The notes under the pieces were generated by a model. That model saw only the letters and a list, made by a program, of their open reading frames with translations, did no database searches and was not told the DNA's origin. Shown in pieces: positions 1 to 7,280 of a stretch of DNA of 8,390 bases; within the stretch, counting starts at the first letter, position 1; each line of letters begins with the position of its first letter. The position numbers and the translations under genes are program-made. This DNA is from B21-G16 sp003644825 [NCBI: Candidatus Zhuqueibacterota bacterium] (GTDB taxonomy: Bacteria > SM23-31 > B21-G16). The stretch lies in the NCBI GenBank assembly GCA_003644825.1, contig QNDJ01000051.1, positions 1-8,390 on the forward strand, in the 5' to 3' direction.

Positions 1-1328
1 AAATAATATTTTGATTTTTTATGTTTATCTATATAAAGATTGGTTATAAGATACCTCAGAGCATCCATCGAATGACTTGTTATATCATCTTTCAGAGGCT
101 CATCGCTATTCTTTTTAAGAACATATCCTTTAATATCACTTATCATTCTTTTCATCTGTGGAGAAAAGAATAGACTTACTTCACCTGTAGATGAAAGTAT
201 CTTCTCTCTAACAAGGTCAATTCCGACTTTCAAAGGGCAATTTATATAACTCACTTTTATACCTGCTTTTTTCAGCCTTTCAATTGAGGATATTCCCTCA
301 TCTCTCTTTTGAGCACCTGCTGGGTCACAAAATGTCATTTCTATATCTCTTTCATCTATTCCTATCTCTTTATCTATCCTCTTAACTTCTTCAATTAATT
401 CGAATATTGTATTGTCTTCACCAACCCATTCTCTTAACAGATATATGTTAGATTCTTTATCCATCTGTGCCCATAAAACATAGGGCGTATGATATCCAAA
501 ATCTATGCTCCTGAAACTCCTGTATTCTTGATTATATTCACAATCCATAACATTTCTCTTCTCAAGAAAATTTTTGTATACTCTATTCCCCCCTACATCC
601 AGGTTCATCTCCTGTTCTCTATCCCATGTTTCCTGGCTGATACCTTTTTGAGCTTCCTTTTTCCATTCTTCATCTTTTTCTGGATGAAGGCTGTAATGAA
701 CATCAATCTTGCAAAATCCCTCTTTTTCTGCATTTAAATACAATTGACCATGCTTTGTATGGCTCCCATTGGAAGTGGAAATACCTATGAATTTTCCTCC
801 ACCATCCAGGGCTGGCTGTAATGAATTAAATATCTCTTCCGCATAAGGAACAAATCCAAATTCATCTATTATGACCCTTTTAGGAGAATATGTCCTCCCG
901 GCCTCCGGATCCGCTGGAAGCGAAATCATTCTCGAACCTGTCCCTTTCAATTCCAGTACATTCTTATTATTATATCCGAGATTCACTTTCATATATTCCG
1001 GAAGTCTCCGATATATAAATCTGGCTCGCCATAGTAACTCCTGTGCTGTTTTCAGTTTCCGGGATATAAAAAGATTATCTGAATATCCCCTGAATATACA
1101 TTCCCATAAAACATAAGCAACAACTATCCAGCTCACAAGCATCTGTCTGGATTTCAGAATCACTATCAATCTTTCTCTTTCAAATGTTCTCACCAGATTC
1201 TTAAGATAATTCCAGTCAGGAAATAACCTCTCTCCTCTCAGCCGGTCAAAGGTTTTAACATAACCAGTTAAAAAATACCAGGGGTCTTTAAAACATTTTT
1301 CAAGTTCTTTAAATTCATTTCTTCTCAT
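1..1328 (-). CDS. Terminase large subunit (DNA-packaging ATPase/nuclease), 3' end cut by window edge
   Basis: This is the motor that cuts concatemeric phage DNA and pumps it into the prohead. I translated 442 codons from ATG at 1328 to the window edge with no stop. The ATPase domain shows a deviant Walker A, K59-S-R-Q-M-L-V-S66. Its lysine precedes the loop, as in lambda gpA, instead of the classical GKT/S. Walker B is VIIDE (152-156) with catalytic-type E156, and a coupling motif, GISTSNG, lies around 182-188. The C-terminal RNase H-like nuclease has its three acidic positions: D276 in SIDFGY, D335 in FCDPAG and D422 in HSMDALRY. DALRY usually lies near the C terminus, so little is probably missing. 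The start overlaps the small-subunit gene by 14 bp, with a weak GAGAGA Shine-Dalgarno, suggesting translational coupling. The motif set and the neighbour make this call firm. Confidence 0.93.
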   Translation of the reverse strand, partial: MRRNEFKELEKCFKDPWYFLTGYVKTFDRLRGERLFPDWNYLKNLVRTFERERLIVILKSRQMLVSWIVVAYVLWECIFRGYSDNLFISRKLKTAQELLWRARFIYRRLPEYMKVNLGYNNKNVLELKGTGSRMISLPADPEAGRTYSPKRVIIDEFGFVPYAEEIFNSLQPALDGGGKFIGISTSNGSHTKHGQLYLNAEKEGFCKIDVHYSLHPEKDEEWKKEAQKGISQETWDREQEMNLDVGGNRVYKNFLEKRNVMDCEYNQEYRSFRSIDFGYHTPYVLWAQMDKESNIYLLREWVGEDNTIFELIEEVKRIDKEIGIDERDIEMTFCDPAGAQKRDEGISSIERLKKAGIKVSYINCPLKVGIDLVREKILSSTGEVSLFFSPQMKRMISDIKGYVLKKNSDEPLKDDITSHSMDALRYLITNLYIDKHKKSKYY

Positions 1329-1683
1329 TTTCTCTCAATATCTTTAATGCATCCTCGGTAGTTAAATTGTTAGTTATATCTATCCGTGTTTTCTTTTTCT
1401 GAGCTTGGTCAAGTATCAACTTAATTGCCTGAACATTACCTTTCTTCGCATTCTCTATTAATGCATCAAGAACCTTTGGAAGCTCCTTACTTATCTTCAT
1501 CATTGCTCTGCAGTAAACCTCATTCATTATCAGTTCATCTTTCAGCCAGTTGTTTATCATCCTTACACTTACACCTATATCCCGGGCTACTGCTTTCTTC
1601 GTGGTTCCATTACCATTCCCAACAAGATATTCTATAAATTCTATCTGTTTCTTTGTAAACCTGTTATTTTTATCCTTATTCAT
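1315..1683 (-). CDS. Putative terminase small subunit (HTH DNA-binding protein)
   Basis: This small basic protein of 122 residues lies directly before, and overlaps, the large terminase gene. That is the classical position of the small subunit, which recognises the packaging site and regulates the motor. A helix-turn-helix lies at about 27-48 (TTKKAVARDIGVSVRMINNW), preceded by a helix of FTKKQIEFIEYL type. A second helical region follows at about 65-95 (LPKVLDALIENAKKGNVQAI), a pattern common in phage small terminases and phBC6A51-type HTH proteins, where it supports oligomerisation. The tail from 96 is basic and then acidic, and may contact the large subunit. An in-frame TGA shortly upstream leaves ATG 1683 as the only reasonable start. 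The Shine-Dalgarno is weak (GGA about 12 nt upstream), which may keep expression low. An HTH regulator is the alternative, but the position argues for terminase. Confidence 0.78.
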   Translation of the reverse strand: MNKDKNNRFTKKQIEFIEYLVGNGNGTTKKAVARDIGVSVRMINNWLKDELIMNEVYCRAMMKISKELPKVLDALIENAKKGNVQAIKLILDQAQKKKTRIDITNNLTTEDALKILRENEKK

Positions 1684-1735
1684 TTTTTTATTATTCCATT
1701 TAATTCATTCCTGATTTCTGCCTTTTTGTTAATTT

Positions 1736-2737
1736 TTATAAATCCCAGGAAATGTTTTTTTGAACCTTCAGTCCTTTCCGTCTGTATCCCGGGAATTTGA
1801 CATATTTCCTCAAATACTGAACTGCTGTAATCCTGTGTTTTTCCGCAACTTCAAGAAGTTGTTTTGAGGCAAGGTCTACATCATCATTTTTTGCATCAAT
1901 TATCAGTTTTTGTGCATAAAATTTATTCATCAAATACAATGTATAAAAGCTTTCTCCATATTTCAATTCAAGCTCTTGTGTGCTGTCCAAAGATTCCAGA
2001 AGAGACTCGGGTATTAAACTGACTATATATGTATGAGCACTATCTATCATTAACGAAATAAACGAGTCTCTTATTGATTCCTCTTTTTTATAGTCAATAT
2101 AAACTTTACTTCCAGATTCAATATTTCCACTTTCAAGCCTTGCAATAGAACCCCTCTCATAATTTATCGAATAATCAATGTCCTTGAGAAAAATTTTATA
2201 ATAACTATAAAAAACTTTAACTTTATTTTCTACTGTAATCTTTGCTGAAAATTCACATAAAGATGAACCTTCACCTGTTGAAGCGCCTGCCGCTGTTCCC
2301 GGTTCACCACTATAAACAAGCCTTTTTATCTTTCCTGAAGGGTAATCCATTTCATAATCTTTTCCCTCTACCATTTCTATTTCTTCCTCCAGGTCATAAA
2401 CCTTTACAGTTCCTTTTATTATATCATTATTTCCTAAATTTACCCATTCAGAACCCGTGAAGGTTATAACTTCCGGTGGGAGAACCCTGACCTCCTTTTT
2501 CACCCGCTCCGAATCCACTACAATATTCTTATGATTAAGATAATTTTCCCTGGTTCCAGATATTATCTGTTCCTCATTCTGGATTATACCTGATTCTGTA
2601 GTTACCTGAAACATCTCCTTAACTGTAGAAATATCTGTAAACCATTTTTTTATTGATATTACCGCACTGAATTCTATCCTCTCACTTCCAGAAGGAGTCG
2701 TGAGTTCAATCGATCTTGAAGGACCTCTTTTTGACAT
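1736..2737 (-). CDS. Putative phage structural protein with duplicated beta modules and helical C-terminus
   Basis: I do not recognise a named family. The protein has 333 residues and no signal peptide or membrane segment. Residues about 85-220 are beta-rich and contain two copies of a 'DY-x3-Y-x2-G-x-I-x-RL' element: EGKDYEMDYPSGKIKRL at 124-140 and KDIDYSINYERGSIARL at 185-201. Each is flanked by a V-x-V-x-D/Y strand, so they look like a tandem duplication. A low-complexity G/A/S/T stretch (145-159) separates them. Residues 222-312 are predicted mostly helical. The N-terminus is basic (MSKRGPSRS). Such DY-x-NG-I elements occur in phage neck, tail or fibre proteins (my recollection, not a search result). 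The start lies 2 bp after the stop of the secreted DNRLRE gene, with a GGAGAT Shine-Dalgarno inside that gene, so the two are probably co-translated. A head-tail connector or adaptor role is possible but unproven. Confidence 0.6.
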   Translation of the reverse strand: MSKRGPSRSIELTTPSGSERIEFSAVISIKKWFTDISTVKEMFQVTTESGIIQNEEQIISGTRENYLNHKNIVVDSERVKKEVRVLPPEVITFTGSEWVNLGNNDIIKGTVKVYDLEEEIEMVEGKDYEMDYPSGKIKRLVYSGEPGTAAGASTGEGSSLCEFSAKITVENKVKVFYSYYKIFLKDIDYSINYERGSIARLESGNIESGSKVYIDYKKEESIRDSFISLMIDSAHTYIVSLIPESLLESLDSTQELELKYGESFYTLYLMNKFYAQKLIIDAKNDDVDLASKQLLEVAEKHRITAVQYLRKYVKFPGYRRKGLKVQKNISWDL

Positions 2738-2739
2738 AA

Positions 2740-4815
2740 TTATTTTTTATCTCCATCTTTTGAATAAACTCTTAATATATATCTGGTGGATGGTTTAACT
2801 CTTAAAAAAACACCAGTTGAATCACCCCAGTCAGTAAAAGTACCCCACGCCCAGGATGAATCAACCGTTGCAAATCCCCTTAATTCTTTTGTCGTTACAT
2901 CAAAAAAGTATCCTGATAAGCTATCCTGAATCGAATAGTATGTATACTCCGGGTTGTTCCCGGGGTCAATAACAAAATATATTGAGTCTTTAGACCATAT
3001 ATAGGCAGTATCAATATCCGGAACCTCTGCCCATGTCCATAAAGAATCTATAAATGGTGAGCACCATATACTATCGTTATTTTTAGCCTGAGCCTTAAAA
3101 ATTATCTTTATATTAGGACTGTAATAACTTATGGTAAAAGTATCCCAGGCTGATTTAACAAATTGCTGAAAATAACCAGAAGATTCTCCTCCAGGCTCAA
3201 TGTAAACCGAGAATGTAGAATCATAAAGATAATAGTAAGTATTACTCAGGTTTGAATCCGGTATGAAAGTAATTGTAAGAGTTGTCTCGGATGTATCAAT
3301 AACCGTTATTTCAGGTATATCCGCATAAGTCCAGGCATATTCAACTTCAGATTGACCGGTATTGCCGAAGGAATCGAACGTCCAGAATTTAAAACCTACA
3401 CGTTTGTTGCCGACAGGAACATTTAAGGTATCTCTAATGGTATCAATTCCACCTGTTCCACCAAATAGTATAGTATCGTGTACTAAAAAGCCAGAACTGT
3501 CAACAATCCAGAATCCTTCTCTTGAGAGATTTGAATCAAGAGCCTGTAAAACAGCCTGAGTATCATTGAGAATAAATAGAGTATCATCCCAGGGATCAGC
3601 GAATGGTGGAGTTGTAAACCAGACTTCAAGTTTTGGCCTCAAAGAAGGGTCAGCCGTATATTCAGAATGAGCACCCTGAAAAACATTCTGTGCACCTGAC
3701 TCACTATCGGTATGCCTCGCAATAAATCCGTGGTTAGGATATACCCTGTGCACTATATCAGCAATAAAGGTATCAATCCTGAACGAGTACCACCCGCTCT
3801 GGGTATGATTAAAAGTAATAGTATCAGAATAAGCATACGTCCTCCAGGAACCCCCACTCCATTGTTGACCGGATTGCGCAGAATCCCAGCAAACTTCAGT
3901 TTCAACCCAGGGAGTATCGACCATTGAGAAAAAAACGCTCTCATCGTAATCACCGATAGCTGAATAATAAAGAGATAGTTTTGCAGAATCAATAGTCGCA
4001 TTTGACGGAATACTATCAGTAATGGCAGGAAATTTAATAAGATAGCGGAAGGGTCCCGAGGTACTCCATTTACCGGTAAAATAGTAAAATACGGTCACAG
4101 TGCCCCAGTTAGCAGTTGAATTACTCTGAGATATAACAGCATCTTCAATATCAGATTCTGACCAGATGCAAGTTGAGGGATCAATTTTAACAGGATAAGA
4201 AACACCAGCAGTATCTATCTTAATGTTAATAAAATAAAGCTCATTAAAATGACCGATTTTAAAAGTAATAGGTACAGGGTTACCCTCTGAATCAAAAGCA
4301 GTAAGCCTGGGTATATAGAACACAGGTTCCGTAATTCTATCTTTAAAGAAACGCACAGTATCTTTAAATTTTGCAAATTTAAGATTACTTATAATCTGGA
4401 AAGAAAATTCCAGAGGTCCCCCATCTTTAACGATAATATACTCTTTTAATCCTTTGGAATAGGGCGTAAGAATAATATCGGTACTTTTCCATACATTATA
4501 GAATATAAGTGAATTTTTGACGATTGTTCCAGGACTCAGGGCTGGATTAACCGGTTTATAGACTACATAAAAACCATTTTGTTCGATTTTATAAATAGAA
4601 GGTTCATTAGAATTGAACCTTAAGAGAAAACGATTAGTACGGACATAATGAGTATAATCAGAAATTGAATAAGATGAAATTGATAAATCAGATGTCCTGT
4701 TAAATAATACAGATTTTTTCACTCTGCGATAAATCTCATTCCTTATCTGACATACTGATGTTGAAGGAATCAGTGTTAATATTGAAATTAACAGAAAAAT
4801 TATTCTTTTCAGCAT
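2740..4815 (-). CDS. Secreted DNRLRE-domain protein with fibronectin-III-like repeats
   Basis: This is a large exported protein of 691 residues, likely to bind surfaces or carbohydrate. A signal peptide is clear: MLKR, a hydrophobic core at 5-17, and a signal-peptidase I-like site after SVC (about 22). It is not a good lipobox because V precedes the Cys. Residues 55-213 form the beta domain that often precedes DNRLRE, ending in SYPVKIDPST. Residues about 218-400 are a DNRLRE (CBM96-like) domain with YLIKFPAI, ATIDSAKLSLY, WVETEVCW, GWYSFRID, GFIARHTDS and RPKLEVWF landmarks. The rest is fibronectin-III/Ig-like. Two repeats start WTYADIP (495) and WTWAEVP (593), 98 residues apart, and an earlier one may span 405-494. 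The start overlaps the 98-residue gene by 7 bp and has an AGGTG Shine-Dalgarno. Exported proteins are odd in a phage morphogenesis operon. It could be cargo altering the host surface, or a receptor-binding protein. Confidence 0.82.
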   Translation of the reverse strand: MLKRIIFLLISILTLIPSTSVCQIRNEIYRRVKKSVLFNRTSDLSISSYSISDYTHYVRTNRFLLRFNSNEPSIYKIEQNGFYVVYKPVNPALSPGTIVKNSLIFYNVWKSTDIILTPYSKGLKEYIIVKDGGPLEFSFQIISNLKFAKFKDTVRFFKDRITEPVFYIPRLTAFDSEGNPVPITFKIGHFNELYFINIKIDTAGVSYPVKIDPSTCIWSESDIEDAVISQSNSTANWGTVTVFYYFTGKWSTSGPFRYLIKFPAITDSIPSNATIDSAKLSLYYSAIGDYDESVFFSMVDTPWVETEVCWDSAQSGQQWSGGSWRTYAYSDTITFNHTQSGWYSFRIDTFIADIVHRVYPNHGFIARHTDSESGAQNVFQGAHSEYTADPSLRPKLEVWFTTPPFADPWDDTLFILNDTQAVLQALDSNLSREGFWIVDSSGFLVHDTILFGGTGGIDTIRDTLNVPVGNKRVGFKFWTFDSFGNTGQSEVEYAWTYADIPEITVIDTSETTLTITFIPDSNLSNTYYYLYDSTFSVYIEPGGESSGYFQQFVKSAWDTFTISYYSPNIKIIFKAQAKNNDSIWCSPFIDSLWTWAEVPDIDTAYIWSKDSIYFVIDPGNNPEYTYYSIQDSLSGYFFDVTTKELRGFATVDSSWAWGTFTDWGDSTGVFLRVKPSTRYILRVYSKDGDKK

Positions 4816-5105
4816 TTCTTACACCTCGGATGTGGATGTTTTTTATATGAAATTCCAACTACATATTCTTTTTCTCCATCAGACCAGCCTATGAATTCTC
4901 CTTCAATTTTTATTACTCCAGATTCTGTTATAAACTCATAGTAATGGACAAAATGTTTAAAATTCTTGACGTCTTTATGTATCTTAAAAAAAGGAAGAGC
5001 ATCAATCCAGACCATCCTTATCCTGTCTATATCAAGCTCGTTCCAGCTGTATTTTCCCCCCTCAAAATACAGCCTTCCTTCATCGTCTATTGCATTCCAT
5101 CCCAT
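4809..5105 (-). CDS. Hypothetical 98-residue protein ending in CKKC
   Basis: I do not recognise this small protein. It starts MGWNAIDDEGRLYFEGG, followed by a W-rich first half (W3, W21, W33) and a beta-type second half (HYYEFITESGVIKIEGEFIGWSDG at about 54-77). It ends in a basic HPHPRCKKC tail, whose two cysteines two residues apart could bind metal or be incidental. It has no signal peptide. A Shine-Dalgarno, AAGGGG, precedes ATG 5105, 14 bp after the previous stop. Its end overlaps the start of the secreted DNRLRE gene by 7 bp (the AAATGCTGA junction), so translation of the two is probably coupled. Its compact fold and place suggest a small virion or regulatory component, but nothing in the sequence fixes a role. 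Confidence 0.6.
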   Translation of the reverse strand: MGWNAIDDEGRLYFEGGKYSWNELDIDRIRMVWIDALPFFKIHKDVKNFKHFVHYYEFITESGVIKIEGEFIGWSDGEKEYVVGISYKKHPHPRCKKC

Positions 5106-5119
5106 TTTATGCCCCTTTT

Positions 5120-5638
5120 TTATGCTGAATAATCAAACTTACAACAAAACTTAAATCCACCATTCAACCCTTTATTTGACCCGACTGGTTCACTTTTATT
5201 AATATTTATAGCAAGATAAATATACTGGGAGGTATCATTGTGCCCTGTTCCTGTTATTGCTCCTCCATTCATTCTCTGCAAATTTGATGAAGGTTCACTT
5301 TGAGGGCATATACCAGGATTGCCAGACGATACCTCCCCTACACTCTTATTCTGTGTCCATACACTTGTTATATCTAAATAAAACTCGTTTCCGGTCCCTT
5401 CAAAAATTGAATTCTGAGAAAGAAAAAATTTCATATTACTTATACTGGCATTTCCTTTCAAATCCTTTGCCCTGAACCAGCAGACCCTGGGCCCAGCATT
5501 GGCATTGCTTCCTGTGTTGTTTACTATCCCGAAATCAAGTGGATTATTTATATCTATGATGCTCCCGGCTGTAGTCCTGTCCGCTGGCTCAGATAAACTA
5601 ATATCGTATGTCCTGAACTCTACTTCTGGTATTGCCAT
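5120..5638 (-). CDS. Hypothetical beta-rich structural-type protein
   Basis: I do not recognise a named family. The 172 residues are rich in G, N, S and T and have alternating hydrophobics, as in beta-sandwich phage proteins. Features include RVCWFRAKDLKGNASISNMKFF at about 51-72, an N/G/T-rich middle (105-136), then SQYIYLAININ (137-147) and a final GGFKFCCKFDYSA with paired cysteines. The 'QYIYLAINI...EPVG...GGFKF' ending resembles the last strands of jelly-roll virion proteins, by impression only. There is no signal peptide or membrane segment, so unlike its upstream neighbour it stays cytoplasmic. ATG 5638 has an AGGGA Shine-Dalgarno and follows the previous stop by 8 bp. A minor capsid, decoration or fibre role fits the context but is unproven. 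Confidence 0.6.
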   Translation of the reverse strand: MAIPEVEFRTYDISLSEPADRTTAGSIIDINNPLDFGIVNNTGSNANAGPRVCWFRAKDLKGNASISNMKFFLSQNSIFEGTGNEFYLDITSVWTQNKSVGEVSSGNPGICPQSEPSSNLQRMNGGAITGTGHNDTSQYIYLAININKSEPVGSNKGLNGGFKFCCKFDYSA

Positions 5639-5646
5639 CTTATTCC

Positions 5647-6102
5647 CTATCTATTTGTATATTGAATAACTATCCTTGAGCCACCTCCACCCTTTACCCT
5701 GCTGGTAAATATGGTATCACTGAATTTCAGAGTACAGGGTAAAGCAGGAAAATAAACTGTATCCACAGAAAAATAATATCTATCAACTACTGATGAATCA
5801 ACTAAAACAGAATCATATAAAGAACCCGAATAAAAATAAAATACAGTTGGTGAGTCCAATACGCTCTCTGTCATTATATCAATTCTGTTTATCTGAATAC
5901 CCTGATTAAGGTGGAATATCGCTATGTTTTGATTTGTTACCGAATCCGTATCAAAAACCATTATGAAATTGTTAGCTTTTCCATCAATATAATTTTTAAC
6001 ATTCTTCCACCAGCTTCTGGGTATTTTCGGGTCTTTAACCTGTGAATGCAATTCCCCAAAACTGAATAACAATACAAAAATAACCAGAACTCTCTTCAAC
6101 AT
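5647..6102 (-). CDS. Small secreted protein of unknown function
   Basis: The 151-residue protein has a textbook signal peptide: MLKR, a hydrophobic core VLVIFVLLFSFG, and a cleavage-type site LHS before Q21. The mature part is about 130 residues and beta-rich, with repeated D-S-V/D-T-V units (SLYDSVLVDSSVVDRYYFSVD at about 94-114), a GGGG run (138-141) and a final RIVIQYTNR strand. I recognise no family. It shares its N-terminal MLKR and its Asp/Ser/Val/Tyr-rich style with the 691-residue secreted protein downstream, suggesting a common origin or export partner. It is the first gene after the perfect inverted repeat that follows the capsid gene, and has a strong AAAGGAGAT Shine-Dalgarno. Export is unusual among capsid genes. 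It may be a surface or periplasmic factor such as receptor blocking, but no motif says so. Confidence 0.68.
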   Translation of the reverse strand: MLKRVLVIFVLLFSFGELHSQVKDPKIPRSWWKNVKNYIDGKANNFIMVFDTDSVTNQNIAIFHLNQGIQINRIDIMTESVLDSPTVFYFYSGSLYDSVLVDSSVVDRYYFSVDTVYFPALPCTLKFSDTIFTSRVKGGGGSRIVIQYTNR

Positions 6103-6130
6103 CTTTTATATCTCCTTTTTTTATGAACCT

Positions 6131-6176
6131 GTGAGTATATGAGTATTCTAAAAGGCTCATTTACTCATATACTCAC
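6131..6176. repeat. Perfect 15-bp inverted repeat between capsid and secreted-protein genes
   Basis: GTGAGTATATGAGTA at 6131-6145 is the exact reverse complement of TACTCATATACTCAC at 6162-6176, with a 16-nt loop. The stem holds the tandem half-motif GAGTAT twice, 8 nt apart. In the minus-strand transcript it would form a stable hairpin 18 nt after the capsid stop. An A-run, not a U-run, follows it there, so it is not a standard intrinsic terminator. It could protect or process the 3' end of the capsid mRNA, cause partial attenuation, or bind a dimeric protein. On the plus strand TTTT follows, but no plus-strand gene is seen. Confidence 0.85.
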
Positions 6177-6193
6177 TTTTGTTGACTTATGAT

Positions 6194-7264
6194 TTAAGAT
6201 GCATCCAGAACCCTCGCAGCTCCTTTAAGAAATATGGAATACGCTGTACTTTCAGATATAGCTGTTTTTTCAAACTTCTGTTCAATTATCTTACTGACTT
6301 CTATAAGAAGTCCCTGTTCAATATATTTCTTTACGGCAAATCTTTTATCGAAACAGGCAATCTTTGAATCTGTAGCATTCCCATATTGAACAATCCTTGC
6401 GCCAAGCGGGGTTGGAACTTCACCGGTGAACTGAAGCCTGCTCCCCGCAAGTGGGTCTTTAAATTCCGGCAGACTGAGTATTGCAAGTTTACCGTTTTTA
6501 CTGCATATTATCCTGTTCATCTCAAATTTCTCAAGGTCAGTAAACACACTCAATAAATCCTCATATTTGAGATTATCCAGTCCGCCCGGGGTTTCTATAT
6601 TAATTGTGGGCGCTCCACCTGATACACCATCTCCATCCAGAATCGCATTATATACCGCTCCTATCTTTGCCTCCTGAATCCTGAAACCAATATACCAGAA
6701 TATTGATTTTACCTCAGATAAATCCCTGTTTCTCAACACACGATAAGAAAGGTTAATCTGTCTGCCAAAATCTCTGGCTTTAATTGACTTTGTCCGCTCA
6801 GTTATATTTATTAATGGCATCTCAGCACCTTCAGTTACTTCTCCAAGGTCAGACTCCTCATCCCCTGCCTCTGTAATATATAACGGTGTTACTGAACTAC
6901 CACTCATAGGAACCTCCACTCCACATAAATCATCTGCCTCCGGTTTCATCTTCATTCCGGTTTCAACATTTATCCTTATCCATTCTGGCACAAGCAAACT
7001 TACGGGGCTCTCATAAAAATCCTGTAATGTTATCCTCCTTTTCCCATCAGAACAAATGTTTGCAAGATATAATAGCCTTTCAAAAGCATTCAATGGTGAA
7101 ATTATATTACCATTCTTATCCTTATCTGAAGGGTCTTTCTCCTCAAGTAAGTCAAACAAACTTATCTTTTTGAATTTAGCCTCCTCATAAAGCTCAAGGC
7201 AGTTATTATTTTTCTTATCGGATTTAAGCTTCTCAAATAGTATTTTAGTTCTTTCAAAATCCAT
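6194..7264 (-). CDS. Major capsid protein, HK97-like fold
   Basis: This is probably the shell-forming protein of the phage head; its 356 residues are in the usual range. The pattern is that of HK97-type coat proteins. The N-terminal arm of about 100 residues is charged and helical. Then comes the E-loop/P-domain entry (EGAEMPLINITERTKSIKAR at 145-164, GRQINLSYRVLRNRDL to about 182) and a long spine helix (about 183-208) ending in ILDGDG. An A-domain core follows (LEKFEMNRIICSKNGKLAILSL, LPEFKDPLAGSRL, TPLGARIVQYG). The C-terminal return is IACFDKRFAVKKYIEQGLLIEV and ISESTAYSIFLKGAARVL. The N-terminal arm might act as a built-in delta domain, but no protease gene is visible. The Shine-Dalgarno AGGAGG lies 6 nt before ATG 7264, consistent with high expression. 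The decoration-like gene ends 16 bp upstream. Confidence 0.85.
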   Translation of the reverse strand: MDFERTKILFEKLKSDKKNNNCLELYEEAKFKKISLFDLLEEKDPSDKDKNGNIISPLNAFERLLYLANICSDGKRRITLQDFYESPVSLLVPEWIRINVETGMKMKPEADDLCGVEVPMSGSSVTPLYITEAGDEESDLGEVTEGAEMPLINITERTKSIKARDFGRQINLSYRVLRNRDLSEVKSIFWYIGFRIQEAKIGAVYNAILDGDGVSGGAPTINIETPGGLDNLKYEDLLSVFTDLEKFEMNRIICSKNGKLAILSLPEFKDPLAGSRLQFTGEVPTPLGARIVQYGNATDSKIACFDKRFAVKKYIEQGLLIEVSKIIEQKFEKTAISESTAYSIFLKGAARVLDAS

Positions 7265-7280
7265 CTCTACTCCTCCTATG

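Noticed and set aside
489-1116. Plus-strand open frames (489-737 and 871-1116) opposite the large terminase gene
   Set aside because: They lie fully inside the terminase coding frame on the other strand, lack Shine-Dalgarno sequences and encode low-complexity hydrophobic or unstructured peptides.
3362-4001. Open frames on both strands inside the DNRLRE gene (3362-3559, 3712-3927, 3753-4001)
   Set aside because: The DNRLRE frame carries clear domain landmarks through the whole stretch; these are shadows without ribosome sites.
4740-4815. Lipoprotein signal in the 691-residue protein (Cys 22)
   Set aside because: The residue before the cysteine is Val, not Gly/Ala/Ser, so the lipobox is poor; a signal-peptidase I site after SVC fits better.
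6131-6180. Intrinsic terminator after the capsid gene
   Set aside because: The hairpin is perfect but AT-rich and, in the direction of the capsid transcript, is followed by an A-run and no U-run. The T-run is on the side that would serve a plus-strand gene, and none exists.
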